The notes: generated by a model from the sequence alone, not told the origin. A stretch of DNA of 64,000 nucleotides from JAGTRP01 sp035255045 (GCA_035255045.1 DATFAA010000087.1:38422-102421), one strand, 5' to 3'; counted from the stretch's first letter, positions 1 through 11,459 are shown. A program made the numbers and translations.

Positions 1-3
1 CTG

Positions 4-29
4 GCAAACCGCAATATTAGCAGGTTTGC
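4..29. other. Inverted repeat at window edge
   Basis: Seven-base arms GCAAACC (4-10) and GGTTTGC (23-29) flank a 12-base AT-richer spacer. It could be the tail of a terminator for a gene lying left of the window or an operator for the DUF3820-type gene that follows. There is no clear T-run, so neither role is established. Confidence 0.3.
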
Positions 30-124
30 ATCCACTCTCCCGCCGTGCCACCTGGCCGCCGACGGCGATCGGCAGTACAGTTCGGCCTCCTTCCCTGCCA
101 CCGCACTGCTCCCCACTCCCGGCA

Positions 125-352
125 ATGAATCCCGAAGACCTGCAGCTCCTGGTGACCCGGGCCATGCCCTACGGCAAGTACAAGGGGCGGGTCATCGCCG
201 ACCTGCCCGGGCACTACCTCAACTGGTTCGCCCGGGAAGGATTCCCGCCCGGCGAAATCGGCCGCCTCCTCGCCCTGATGTGGGAGCTGGACCACAACGG
301 CCTATCCTCCCTCCTCGCCCCCCTGCGCCGGGGCCGGCCCGGTCCGGACTAG
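125..352 (+). CDS. DUF3820 family protein (75 aa)
   Basis: A 75-residue soluble protein with the DUF3820 pattern: an MPYGKYKG segment near residues 16-23, an ADLP-x(3)-YLNW-x(3)-EGFP stretch, then a C-terminal helix. The family is widespread in proteobacteria, and its biochemical function is not established as far as I know. I chose the ATG at 125 because the family core starts close to it; the frame is open further upstream but reads as low-complexity Pro/Arg sequence. The TAG stop interlocks with the stop of the convergent EAL gene through CTAG at 349-352. Confidence 0.8.
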   Translation: MNPEDLQLLVTRAMPYGKYKGRVIADLPGHYLNWFAREGFPPGEIGRLLALMWELDHNGLSSLLAPLRRGRPGPD

Positions 353-1542
353 GGAGAGGCCTTCGCCGCCTCCACCCAGGCTCCCACCTGGTCGGCGGGC
401 ATGGGCCGGGCGAAGTGGTAGCCCTGGAACATGTCGCAACCCAGTTCCCGCAGGCGGCGGGCGGTCTGTTCGTCCTCCACCCCCTCGGCGATGGTGGCGA
501 GCCCCAGGGACCAGGCCAGGTTGATGGCGCTCTGGACGATCTCGTAGCTGCGCAGGGAATCGTTCATGTCCTGGACGAAGTTCTTGTCGATCTTGAGGCA
601 GGAGATGGGTAGGCTCTTGAGATATTCGAGGCCGGCGTAGCCGGTGCCGAAGTCGTCCAGGGCGATGGCGATGCCCAGGCCCGCCAGCCGGTCCAGGACC
701 TGGGCGACGATGTCCCGGTCCTCGATGATCACCGTCTCGGTCAGCTCCACCTTCAGCTCCCGGGGGCTCATGCCATGGGCCGCCAGGCAGGACTGGATGT
801 CCTCGACGATGCCGGGCTCGGCGAATTCCCCCGCCGACAGGTTCACGCTGACGAAGGGCGGCACCCCGCCGCCGTCGCCGCAGAAGTGCCGCAGCCGGGA
901 CCAGTCGGAGATGGCGCGCTCCAGGACCCAGCGCCCCACACGGTGGATGAGTCCGGTCTTCTCCGCCAGGCCGATGAACTCCATGGGCATGATCATGCCG
1001 AGGACCGGATGGCGCCAGCGCACCAGGGCCTCGAAACCCTGGAGGCCGTGGTCCGAGGCCCGCACGATGGGCTGGTAGAAGAGCTCCAGGTGGTTGTGCT
1101 CGATGGCGTGGGAGAGGTCCCGGGCCAGGACCAGGGTGCGCAGGGCGGCATCCTTGACCACCCCCGCGGCGTCGGCGGCCGCGGCGGCCTCGTCCTGGGG
1201 CACCCCGGGGCGGTTGCGGAAGCGCTCGATCAGCAGCCGCAGGAGATGGCGGATGACCGGGTTGGTGTGCTTGAGGAGTTCATCCACCAGGGCCCGGTCG
1301 ATGCGGATCAGGGTGGTGGGGACGACGGTCCGGACCGTGGCAGTGCGGGGCAGGCCGTCGAGGAGGGCCACCTCGCCGAAGAGGGCGCCCTCGGACATCA
1401 CGGCCAGCCGCCGGGGCGGCTCGTCCCCGGACAGGATTTCGACGCAGCCGGCCTCGATGACGAAGGCCGAATCGCCGGCGTCGCCGAAATTGAAGATGGT
1501 GCAGTTCGCCGGCAGCCGCTCGCGGGGGAGCTCGTCGGTCAT
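349..1542 (-). CDS. Cyclic-nucleotide-binding domain / EAL c-di-GMP phosphodiesterase
   Basis: A 397-residue cytoplasmic protein. Residues 10-110 form a CRP-type cyclic-nucleotide-binding domain with a phosphate-binding cassette around 56-71 (GE-x-ALL...PRTATV). Residues ~140-395 form an EAL domain with EAL at 171-173 and the usual catalytic signatures: VNLSA, ELTE, DDFGTGY, LKID and AEGVE. All residues normally needed for c-di-GMP hydrolysis to pGpG appear present, so an active phosphodiesterase is likely. No DNA-binding or GGDEF domain is present. The ATG at 1542 starts just before the nucleotide-binding domain; an in-frame upstream extension to 1620 lacks domain sequence. The inferred logic is cNMP (or an incoming nucleotide) gating c-di-GMP breakdown. 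Confidence 0.88.
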   Translation of the reverse strand: MTDELPRERLPANCTIFNFGDAGDSAFVIEAGCVEILSGDEPPRRLAVMSEGALFGEVALLDGLPRTATVRTVVPTTLIRIDRALVDELLKHTNPVIRHLLRLLIERFRNRPGVPQDEAAAAADAAGVVKDAALRTLVLARDLSHAIEHNHLELFYQPIVRASDHGLQGFEALVRWRHPVLGMIMPMEFIGLAEKTGLIHRVGRWVLERAISDWSRLRHFCGDGGGVPPFVSVNLSAGEFAEPGIVEDIQSCLAAHGMSPRELKVELTETVIIEDRDIVAQVLDRLAGLGIAIALDDFGTGYAGLEYLKSLPISCLKIDKNFVQDMNDSLRSYEIVQSAINLAWSLGLATIAEGVEDEQTARRLRELGCDMFQGYHFARPMPADQVGAWVEAAKASP

Positions 1543-1701
1543 GGGGCACTCGCCTGCTGGAACCAATGATGGCGCCATTATCCCCCATTCATCGGCGGCG
1601 AATAAGCCGTCCTGCCGCAAACTCCGCCCTCCCCCGCGGCTCTACGCCCGGGCCGCGAACTTGCGTATAGTTGCCGGTTTGCTCCAGCTTTCCGGTCTGC
1701 C

Positions 1702-4521
<2,820 letters not shown>

Positions 4522-4525
4522 CGCC

Positions 4526-5308
4526 ATGAAACCCCGCCTCCCCGCCCTTCTCCCCGCCCTCCTCCTCACCCTTGCCGCCGCCCCGGCCTGGGCCGCCCTC
4601 TACGACGAGATCCAGGTCTACGACGACAGCATCAACAAGCCCGGGGAATGGGGCCTGGAGGTCCACGTCAACCGCACCCTCAAGGGCCGCAGCCAGCCCG
4701 ACTACCCCGGGGAGATTCCCCCCAGCCGGGGCCTGCGCATGACCCCGGAAATCTCCTACGGGGTCACGCCCACCGTGGACGTGGGCCTCTACATCCCGCT
4801 CCTGTTCGAGTCCGTGACCCAGTCCTACTACGCCGGCCCCAAGTTCCGGGCCAAGTGGCTGCCCATCCAGCCCGGGGAGGACGGCGGCTTCTTCACCGGC
4901 ATCAACTGGGAGCTGGCCACGGTCAGCAAGAATTTCGAGGAAGCCCGCAACGGCATGGAATTTCGGCCCATCATCGGCTACCGCAGCCCCGAGTGGCTGG
5001 CCGTGATGAACCCGGTGCTGAGCTACGACATCACCAAGAACCACCGCCAGGGCGGCATGAGCTTCAGCCCCGCCTTCAAGCTGGGCAAGACCCTGGCCGA
5101 GGGCATCAGTGGCGGCTTCGAGTACTACGCCGACCTGGGCAAGCTCGCCCACACCGCCCCCCAGGCCCAGCAGGCCCACGCCCTCTACCTGGTCACCGAC
5201 CTGGAACGGGGACCCCTGGGGCTCAATTTCGGCATCGGCCGCGGCCTCAACTCCGCCACCGACAAGTGGACGGTGAAGGCCATTTTCGAGGTCCCGATCG
5301 GCGATTAG
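4526..5308 (+). CDS. Putative outer-membrane / periplasmic protein
   Basis: A 260-residue protein with a clear Sec signal peptide (about residues 1-22, ending in AWA). The mature part is rich in alternating aromatic and polar stretches typical of small outer-membrane beta-barrels. I recognise no named family. The last residues (FEVPIGD) do not end in the aromatic residue usual for BamA substrates, so a periplasmic location is possible. It begins 4 bases after uvrA and may be co-transcribed with it, though a functional link is not evident. Its TAG stop interlocks with the TAA stop of the convergent XdhC-family gene through TTAG at 5305-5308. Confidence 0.7.
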   Translation: MKPRLPALLPALLLTLAAAPAWAALYDEIQVYDDSINKPGEWGLEVHVNRTLKGRSQPDYPGEIPPSRGLRMTPEISYGVTPTVDVGLYIPLLFESVTQSYYAGPKFRAKWLPIQPGEDGGFFTGINWELATVSKNFEEARNGMEFRPIIGYRSPEWLAVMNPVLSYDITKNHRQGGMSFSPAFKLGKTLAEGISGGFEYYADLGKLAHTAPQAQQAHALYLVTDLERGPLGLNFGIGRGLNSATDKWTVKAIFEVPIGD

Positions 5309-6399
5309 CCATGGATGGGGCCGGCCCGGTCCCGCAGGTGCCCGGTCGGCCGCCCCGCCACCACCGCTTCGATTTCCGCCATGATGGAGAGGGCCACGGC
5401 CTCCGGCCCCTCCGCCCCCAGGTCCAGCCCCACCGGGGCGTAGAGGCGCCCCAGGGCGCCCGGCCCGGCATCCAGCTCCGCCAGCAGCTCCTCGCTGCGC
5501 TTGCGCGGCCCCAGGACGCCGATGTAGCGCGCCGGCGACGGCAGCAGGGCGGCCACGATCTGCCGGTCGGCGGCGAGGCTGTGGGTCATGACCACGGCCA
5601 GGGTTTCGGCAGTAATCGCCACCGCGTCCCCCACCGCCTCCGGCCGGCACACCTGGAGCCGGTCGGCCAGCGGAAAGCGGGCCGCCGTGACCTGGCCCGG
5701 CCGGCCGTCCACCACCGTGACATGGAAACCCAGGGCCTTGGCGAAGCGCACCAGAGGCACGGCGTCGTGGCCGGCGCCGAAGACCACCAGGGACGGCGGC
5801 ACGGCGACATACTCGGCGAAGAGCTCCACCTCCCCGCCCGCCACCGGCAGGCGGCGTATGGCCGAGGCCCCGGCCGCCTCCACCTCCCCGGCCAGGGCGG
5901 CGCAGGCATCCAGGGTGGCGGCGGCCGGCAGGTCATGGGCGACCGCCCAGCCCCCCGCCCACAGCAGCCGCTGGCCCACCCGGTGCCCGGGTGCCGCCAC
6001 GGCCACCAGGGTGGCGACCACCCCGGGCCGCCGGCGGGCCAGTCCCTCCTCCAGGAAAGCCAGCAGGTCCACCGCCCCGCCCGTCTCCAGGCGCTCCAGG
6101 AGGATGCGGATCACCCCCCGGCAGCCCAGGCCATAGGCGCTTTCCTCGTCGTCGGTGGTGTCGTAGGTCAGGGTCAGGGGCCCGTTGGCGGCCAGCCAGG
6201 GGCCGCGGGTGACGATGTCCTTCTCCAGGCAGCCGCCGCTCACCGAGCCGGCCCGCCAGCCCTCGCCGGTGATGAGCAGGCGGGCCCCGGGCCGGCGGTA
6301 GGCTGACCCGGCCACAGCCACCACGGTGGCCAGCACCGGCGCCTCGCCCTCCTGCACGGCCCGGCGGGCGGCCCGGACGATGGTTTCCAGCTCGCCCAT
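5305..6399 (-). CDS. paoD: XdhC/CoxI-family molybdenum cofactor chaperone (PaoD-like)
   Basis: A 364-residue protein. The N-terminal XdhC/CoxI domain shows GSVSGGCLE (51-59) and GCRG near 92-95; the C-terminal half has a Rossmann-like GAGHDAVPL nucleotide-binding loop followed by VVDGR. Family members bind sulfurated, and for Pao enzymes cytidylylated, molybdenum cofactor and insert it into the large subunit. It is the last gene of the Fe-S/FAD/Mo cluster and overlaps the Mo-subunit stop by one base (TGATG). That order matches E. coli paoABCD, which supports assignment as the dedicated chaperone and not a xanthine-dehydrogenase-specific XdhC. Confidence 0.85.
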   Translation of the reverse strand: MGELETIVRAARRAVQEGEAPVLATVVAVAGSAYRRPGARLLITGEGWRAGSVSGGCLEKDIVTRGPWLAANGPLTLTYDTTDDEESAYGLGCRGVIRILLERLETGGAVDLLAFLEEGLARRRPGVVATLVAVAAPGHRVGQRLLWAGGWAVAHDLPAAATLDACAALAGEVEAAGASAIRRLPVAGGEVELFAEYVAVPPSLVVFGAGHDAVPLVRFAKALGFHVTVVDGRPGQVTAARFPLADRLQVCRPEAVGDAVAITAETLAVVMTHSLAADRQIVAALLPSPARYIGVLGPRKRSEELLAELDAGPGALGRLYAPVGLDLGAEGPEAVALSIMAEIEAVVAGRPTGHLRDRAGPIHG

Positions 6400-8660
6400 C
6401 AGGCCAGCAGCCGGTCCGGGGTCAGGGGCAGTTCCCGCAGGCGCTTGCCGGTGGCGTGATAGACGGCATTGGCGATGGCCGCCGCCGCCCCGACGATGCC
6501 GATTTCCCCCAGGCCCTTGGCGCCGATGGGATTCACGTAGGGGTCCGGCTCCTCCACCATCAGCACCTCGATGGGCGGCACGTCGGCATTGACCGGCACC
6601 AGGTAGTCCGCCAGGTTGGCGTTGGAGAAGGCGCCCCGGTTGCGGTCCAGGCGGGTCTCCTCGGTGAGGGCCATGCCGATGCCCCAGACCATGCCCCCCA
6701 TGAGCTGGCTGCGGGCGGTGGCGGCGTTGAGGATGCGGCCGCCGGCGAAGCAGCCGGTCATGCGGACGAGGCGGACGATGCCCAGCTCGGGGTCCACCCG
6801 CACCTCGCAGAACTGGGCCCCGAAGGAATTGTAGGAATGGTGGCCGGTGACGTTCTGGCCGCCCTGGGCGGCGGCGCTGCCGGGCTGGGCCGGCTTGTCG
6901 TGGCCCTGCTCGGGCCCGGGGCCGGCGGTGGCTTCGGCACTCACCCGCTCGGCCCCGAGGCGGGTCAGCAGCGCCTGGTAGGTTTCCCCCGTCGTGCTGC
7001 CGCGGCGCACCAGGCGCCCGTCCGCCGCCTCCACCTCCGGGGCCGGCGCCCCGGCCAGCGGCGAGCGGGGATCGCCCACCGCCATGGCGACCAGCTTGTC
7101 CCGCAGGGCCAGGGCCGCCAGGTGCACCGACGAGCCGGCGCTGGCGACGGTGGCCGAGCCGGCGGACAGGGGGGCCGGCGGCAGCTTGGTGTCCCCCAGC
7201 TCGAAGCGCACCTTCTGGGGCGAGATGCCGAGGGCCCGGGCGGCCACCTGGGACATCACCGTGTAGGTGCCGGTGCCCAGCTCCTGGGTGCCGCACTGGA
7301 CCAGGACGGAGCCGTCGGCGGCCATGGTCGCCTTGGCGGCGGAAGGCCGGAAATGGGCCGGATAGGCGGCCGAGGCCATGCCGTAGCCCACCAGCCAGCG
7401 TCCCTCCCGCTGCCCGCCGACGGCCTTGCCGCGGCGCTGCCAGCCGAAAGCGGCGGCCCCCTCCTGATAGCACTGGCGCAGGGACTTGCTGGACCAGGGC
7501 CGGTCGATGTGCTCGTCCTTCTCGGCGTAGTTGCGCAGTCGCAGGTCGATGGGGTCGATGCCGAGCTGCCAGGCCAGCTCGTCCATGGCGCATTCCAGGG
7601 CGAAGGAGCCGCTGGCGAAGCCGGGGGCCCGGGTGAAGGTGGGGGTGCCGGTGTTGAGGCGCACCAGGCGGTGGCTGACCTCGACATTGGGGCAGGAATA
7701 GAGGAACTGGGTGATGCTACCGGCGGGCTCGACGAAGTCGTCGGTGACCGAGGTGTGGTTCACGATGTCGTGGCGGATGGCCGTCAGCCGGCCGTCCCGG
7801 GTGGCCCCCAGGTCGACGGTCTGGATGGTCTCGGGCCGGTGGCCGTGGGAGGCGAACATGTGGGGCCGGGTCAGCACCAGCTTCACCGGCCGCTTCACCT
7901 CCCGGGCGGCGAGGACGGCGATGGCGGCATGGGGCCAGCTCTGGCCCTTGCAGCCGAAGCCGCCCCCCAGGAAATGGGACACCACCCGCACCTTCTCCTT
8001 GTCGATGCCGAAAATCTGGGCGATGGCCTGGCGGTCGCCGGAGACCCCCTGGGTGGCGTCGTACACCGTCACCTTGTCGCCCTCCCAGACGGCGGTGGTG
8101 GCGTGGGGCTCCATGGGGTTGTGGTGCTCGAAGGGGGTCCGGTACACCGCCTGCATCGTCACCTCGGCCGCCTCCAGGCCGCGGGCGACGCTGCCCCGGC
8201 GGGTCGCCGCCGGCAGGCCGATCTGCATCTTCTCGGGCTGGTAGGCGGAGGCCAGCTGGGACTCCATGGCCGTGGCCGGCGGCTCGCCCCGGTAGCTGGC
8301 GCGCATCAGGGAGGCGGCGTAGGTGGCGTGCTCGAAGGTGTCGGCCACCACCACGCCGATGGGCTGGCCGGCGTAATAGACCTCCGGCCCCTGCAGGATG
8401 GGCACGCTCTGGCCGGCGGGCAGGTACTTGGGCCGGTTGAGCCGGGGCGCGTTCCGGAAGGTGATGACCGCCAGCACCCCGGGGGCCTGGCGGGCCACCC
8501 GGTCGTCGATGGCGGCCACCTGGCCGCGGGCGATGGTGGCCGGCACCAGGACCGCGTGGGCCAGGTTGGGCAGGGGAATCTCGGCCGCATAGCGGGCGCC
8601 GCCGGTCACCTTGAGGGGGCCGTCGACGCGGGTCAGGGGGTCACCGATGGCATCGCTCAT
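6399..8660 (-). CDS. paoC: Aldehyde oxidoreductase molybdenum-binding subunit (PaoC/YagR-like)
   Basis: A 753-residue large subunit of the xanthine oxidase family, where aldehydes or aromatic substrates are hydroxylated at the Mo centre. Landmarks are the aldehyde-oxidase a/b hammerhead at the N terminus, FLGGGFGCKG in the cofactor-binding region and a C-terminal GAKGLGE motif whose Glu (about residue 719) corresponds to the catalytic base. It has no signal peptide, as expected if it is co-exported with a Tat-bearing Fe-S partner. ATG at 8660 is preceded by GAGGAAATGCC and lies 9 bases after the FAD-subunit stop. The substrate cannot be told from sequence. Confidence 0.9.
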   Translation of the reverse strand: MSDAIGDPLTRVDGPLKVTGGARYAAEIPLPNLAHAVLVPATIARGQVAAIDDRVARQAPGVLAVITFRNAPRLNRPKYLPAGQSVPILQGPEVYYAGQPIGVVVADTFEHATYAASLMRASYRGEPPATAMESQLASAYQPEKMQIGLPAATRRGSVARGLEAAEVTMQAVYRTPFEHHNPMEPHATTAVWEGDKVTVYDATQGVSGDRQAIAQIFGIDKEKVRVVSHFLGGGFGCKGQSWPHAAIAVLAAREVKRPVKLVLTRPHMFASHGHRPETIQTVDLGATRDGRLTAIRHDIVNHTSVTDDFVEPAGSITQFLYSCPNVEVSHRLVRLNTGTPTFTRAPGFASGSFALECAMDELAWQLGIDPIDLRLRNYAEKDEHIDRPWSSKSLRQCYQEGAAAFGWQRRGKAVGGQREGRWLVGYGMASAAYPAHFRPSAAKATMAADGSVLVQCGTQELGTGTYTVMSQVAARALGISPQKVRFELGDTKLPPAPLSAGSATVASAGSSVHLAALALRDKLVAMAVGDPRSPLAGAPAPEVEAADGRLVRRGSTTGETYQALLTRLGAERVSAEATAGPGPEQGHDKPAQPGSAAAQGGQNVTGHHSYNSFGAQFCEVRVDPELGIVRLVRMTGCFAGGRILNAATARSQLMGGMVWGIGMALTEETRLDRNRGAFSNANLADYLVPVNADVPPIEVLMVEEPDPYVNPIGAKGLGEIGIVGAAAAIANAVYHATGKRLRELPLTPDRLLA

Positions 8661-8669
8661 GGCATTTCC

Positions 8670-9644
8670 TCATGTCGTCGCCTGGCCCAGGGCCCGCACC
8701 AGGGTGCGGCGGGCCAGTTCCACCTTGAAGGCGTTGTCCGGGTGGGGCTGGGCGCCCTCCAGGGCGGCCCCGGCGGCGGCCGCGAAGACCTCCGGCCCGG
8801 GAACCTGGCCCCGCAGCCGGTCCTCGGCGGCCCGCGCCCGCCACGGCTTGGCCCCGACCCCGCCCAGGGCCACCCGGGCCTCCCGGATGGCGCCGCCGGC
8901 CAGGTCGAGGCCGACGGCGGCGGAGACCAGGGCGAATTCGAAGGAGGCCCGGTCGCGAATCTTCAGATAGAGGGAGCGGCGGGCCGGGCTGGAGGCCGGC
9001 AGGTCCACGGCCACGATCATCTCGCCCGGCTGGAGGGCGTTCTCCACCTGGGGCGTATCCCCGGGCAGGCGGTAGAAGTCGTCCAGGGGCAGGGACCGCT
9101 CCCCCCGGGGCCCGCGCAGCCGCAGGCTGGCGTCCAGGGCCACCAGGGCCACCGCCAGGTCCGAGGCATGGGCGGCGATGCAGGCGGAACTCACGCCGAG
9201 CACGGCGTGGCGGCGGTGGTCGCCGGGGATGGCCGAGCAGCCGCTACCGGGGACGCGCTTGTTGCAGGGGAAGGCGGTGTCGCGAAAATAGGTGCAGCGG
9301 GTGCGCTGCATCAAATTGCCGCCGATGGAGGCCATGTTCCTCAGCTGGGGCGAGGCGCTGGCCAGCAAGGCTTGGGAGACCGCGGGATAGCCGTCCACGA
9401 TGGCCGGGTGGGCGGCCACGTCGGCCATGCGGGCCAGGGCGCCGATGCGCACCCCGGCGGGGGTGGCCTCGATGGCCGCCAGGGGCAGGCGGTTGATGTC
9501 GATGAGGACGGCGGGCTCCTCCACGTCGATCTTCATGAGGTCGAGGAGGTTGGTGCCGCCGGCCACGAAGCGGGCGCCCCGGTCGGCGCCGGCGGCAATA
9601 GCCTCGTCCACCCGGGCCGGGCGCTGGTAGGCGAAGGGGGTCAT
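8670..9644 (-). CDS. paoB: Aldehyde oxidoreductase FAD-binding subunit (PaoB/YagS-like)
   Basis: A 324-residue medium subunit of the molybdenum hydroxylase. The PCMH-type FAD site shows VAGGTNLLD (28-36) and a second SIGGN motif (106-110). A cysteine-bearing insertion follows (C117, C127, C136, C155, with RTRC and PCNKR and GSGC motifs). This insertion characterises PaoB and the 4-hydroxybenzoyl-CoA reductase beta subunit, where it binds an extra [4Fe-4S] cluster. Four Cys ligands are present here, so the cluster is probably retained. ATG at 9644 overlaps the stop of the Fe-S subunit by four bases (ATGA), indicating translational coupling. Confidence 0.9.
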   Translation of the reverse strand: MTPFAYQRPARVDEAIAAGADRGARFVAGGTNLLDLMKIDVEEPAVLIDINRLPLAAIEATPAGVRIGALARMADVAAHPAIVDGYPAVSQALLASASPQLRNMASIGGNLMQRTRCTYFRDTAFPCNKRVPGSGCSAIPGDHRRHAVLGVSSACIAAHASDLAVALVALDASLRLRGPRGERSLPLDDFYRLPGDTPQVENALQPGEMIVAVDLPASSPARRSLYLKIRDRASFEFALVSAAVGLDLAGGAIREARVALGGVGAKPWRARAAEDRLRGQVPGPEVFAAAAGAALEGAQPHPDNAFKVELARRTLVRALGQATT

Positions 9645-10750
9645 GCCTTCTTCCCTCCCGCCGCCTGGCGGATGGCGGCGACGATGTTGGGATAGGCGCC
9701 GCAGCGGCAGAGGTTGCCGCTCATCCATTCCCGGATCTCGTCGTCGCTGCCGGCATGGCCCTCGTCGATGAGGGCCACCGCCGCCATGATCTGCCCCGGG
9801 GTGCAGTAGCCGCACTGGAAGGCGTCGTGGTCGATGAAGGCGGCCTGGACGGGGTGCAGCTTGCCCTCCCGGGCCAGGCCTTCGATGGTGGTGATCCGGC
9901 GGCCCTCCGCCATGGCGGCCAGGGTCAGGCAGGACTTGATGCGGCGGCCGTCGGCGAGCACCGTGCAGGCGCCGCAGGTGCCCTGGTCGCAGCCCTTCTT
10001 GGTGCCGGTGAGGCCGATGTATTCCCGCAGGGCGTCCAGGAGGGTGACCCGGCTGTCCACCTTGAGGGCATGGTCCACGCCATTGACCTGCAGGGTAAGG
10101 TCCAGGACCTGGGGCGGGCGCGGCGGCGCCGATCCCTGGGGGCTGGCGGCGGAGGTTTCCGCCGGCGCCGGGGCGGGCCAGGCGGCCGCCGCCAGGGAGG
10201 CCACCAGGGCGGTGATCAGGAATTGCCGGCGGGTGAGGCTGGGGCCGATGGGGTCCGGCGGCGCCAGGTCGGCGAAGACGGCGGCCAGGACCTCCGGCCG
10301 GGCCGGCAGGCCGGCGGGGAAGACGTGCTTCCACTGCACCACGCCGTCGCCGTCGATGACCACCACCGCTCGGCTGCCGTACACCCCGAAGCGGTGGGCC
10401 ACGCCGCCGGCCGGGTCGAAGTCCCGCAGCAGGGGGAAGCGCAGCCCGCCTTCGTTCTCCAGGTCGAGGCTGCACCAGGGGCCGTCCAGGCTGACCCCGA
10501 GCAGGCGGGCCCGGGCCGGGGCGAGGCGGGCGGCGGTGTCGTTGAAGAGGGCGAGCTGGGCCGCCTCGGCCGGGTCCCAGCCCGGGGGCGAGAACACCAG
10601 GATCACCGGCTGGCCGCGGAAGTCGCTGAGGCGGATGGGGCCGTCGGCGGCCGGCAGCAGGAAATCCGGCGCCGCCATGCCCACCTCGGGGACGGGGGCG
10701 GCGGGCGCTTCCGCGAAATCGCCGGAAGCGCAGGGCAGGAAGGAAGCCAT
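9641..10750 (-). CDS. paoA: Redoxin-domain / twin-arginine / [2Fe-2S] fusion subunit (PaoA-like)
   Basis: A 369-residue fusion. Residues ~22-165 are a peroxiredoxin-type thioredoxin fold, but the usual peroxidatic Cys position (FxPxxWTPxC) reads FSPPGWDPAE at 53-62, so that Cys is absent. Residues 172-197 resemble a whole Tat signal: TRRQFL followed by a hydrophobic run and Ala-Pro-rich cleavage-like tail. Residues ~214-369 are the normal small subunit of the xanthine oxidase family, with C254, C259, C262, C274 and C313, C316, C348, C350 for two [2Fe-2S] clusters. E. coli PaoA starts at the Tat signal, so ~170 residues are extra here. ATG at 10750 has GGAG seven bases upstream; a GTG at 10765 is less likely. 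Confidence 0.9.
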   Translation of the reverse strand: MASFLPCASGDFAEAPAAPVPEVGMAAPDFLLPAADGPIRLSDFRGQPVILVFSPPGWDPAEAAQLALFNDTAARLAPARARLLGVSLDGPWCSLDLENEGGLRFPLLRDFDPAGGVAHRFGVYGSRAVVVIDGDGVVQWKHVFPAGLPARPEVLAAVFADLAPPDPIGPSLTRRQFLITALVASLAAAAWPAPAPAETSAASPQGSAPPRPPQVLDLTLQVNGVDHALKVDSRVTLLDALREYIGLTGTKKGCDQGTCGACTVLADGRRIKSCLTLAAMAEGRRITTIEGLAREGKLHPVQAAFIDHDAFQCGYCTPGQIMAAVALIDEGHAGSDDEIREWMSGNLCRCGAYPNIVAAIRQAAGGKKA

Positions 10751-10880
10751 GGCGTCACTCCACAAGAAAGCGTTTCGCCGACATCTCCTCCCTGGGGCGC
10801 AGGATGTTCAGACCGGCAAAGCCGCCGGCTGTTCCGGCCCCGGCCTGAACTCGGCGCCCGGCGGGAGGTCCAGGATTGCC

Positions 10881-11459
10881 ATGGAAATCGTCGGCATCCT
10901 CCTCGCCGCCGGCCGCTCCAGCCGCTTCGGGGCCAACAAGCTGCTCCAGCCCCTGGCCGGCGGGCAGACCGTGGCCGAGGTCAGCGCCAGCGCCCTGGCC
11001 GGGGCCGTGGACCGCTGGCTGGCGGTGGTGGCCACCGATGGGGACCCGGAGCTGGAGCGCCGCCTGGCGGCCCTCGGCGGCGGCATCGTCCCCTGCCCCG
11101 ACGCCGCCCGCGGCCTCGGGCACAGCCTCGCCCGGGGCATCGCGGCCGCCCGGGAGGCCGCTGGCTGGATCATAGCCCTGGCCGACATGCCGGCCGTCCA
11201 GGCCGCCACCATCCGCGAGCTGCGGGCAGCCCTCCTGGCCGGCAGCCCCATCGCCGCCCCCTGCCGGGACGGGCGGCGGGGCAATCCGGTCGGTTTCTCC
11301 AGCCGCTTCCTGCCGGACCTCCTGGCCCTGGCGGGGGACCGGGGCGCCCGAGCCATCGTCGAAGCCCACCGGGAATCGGTGCGCTGGATCGAAACCGCCG
11401 ACCCGGGCATCTTCCTCGACGTGGACACCCCTGCCGACCTGCGCTCCCTGGCGCGCTGA
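10881..11459 (+). CDS. mocA: Molybdenum cofactor cytidylyltransferase-type NTP transferase
   Basis: A 192-residue nucleotidyltransferase with the N-terminal signature LLAAGRSSRFGANK (8-21) and a later ADMP metal/nucleotide motif. It belongs to the MobA-like MocA/YgfJ group, which transfers CMP from CTP onto Mo-molybdopterin. It is divergent from the Pao-like cluster, 130 bases from the paoA start. Because Pao enzymes use the cytosine dinucleotide form of the cofactor, this location strongly suggests a dedicated cofactor-maturation enzyme. A MobA (GTP) or generic NTP-transferase role is the alternative. Confidence 0.85.
   Translation: MEIVGILLAAGRSSRFGANKLLQPLAGGQTVAEVSASALAGAVDRWLAVVATDGDPELERRLAALGGGIVPCPDAARGLGHSLARGIAAAREAAGWIIALADMPAVQAATIRELRAALLAGSPIAAPCRDGRRGNPVGFSSRFLPDLLALAGDRGARAIVEAHRESVRWIETADPGIFLDVDTPADLRSLAR

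Noticed and set aside
1543..1701. LexA/SOS box in front of uvrA
   Set aside because: No CTG-N10-CAG palindrome was found by eye in the divergent region.
9641..10750. Active peroxiredoxin domain
   Set aside because: The peroxidatic Cys of the TPxxC-type motif is replaced by Glu, so peroxidase activity of the normal kind is not supported.
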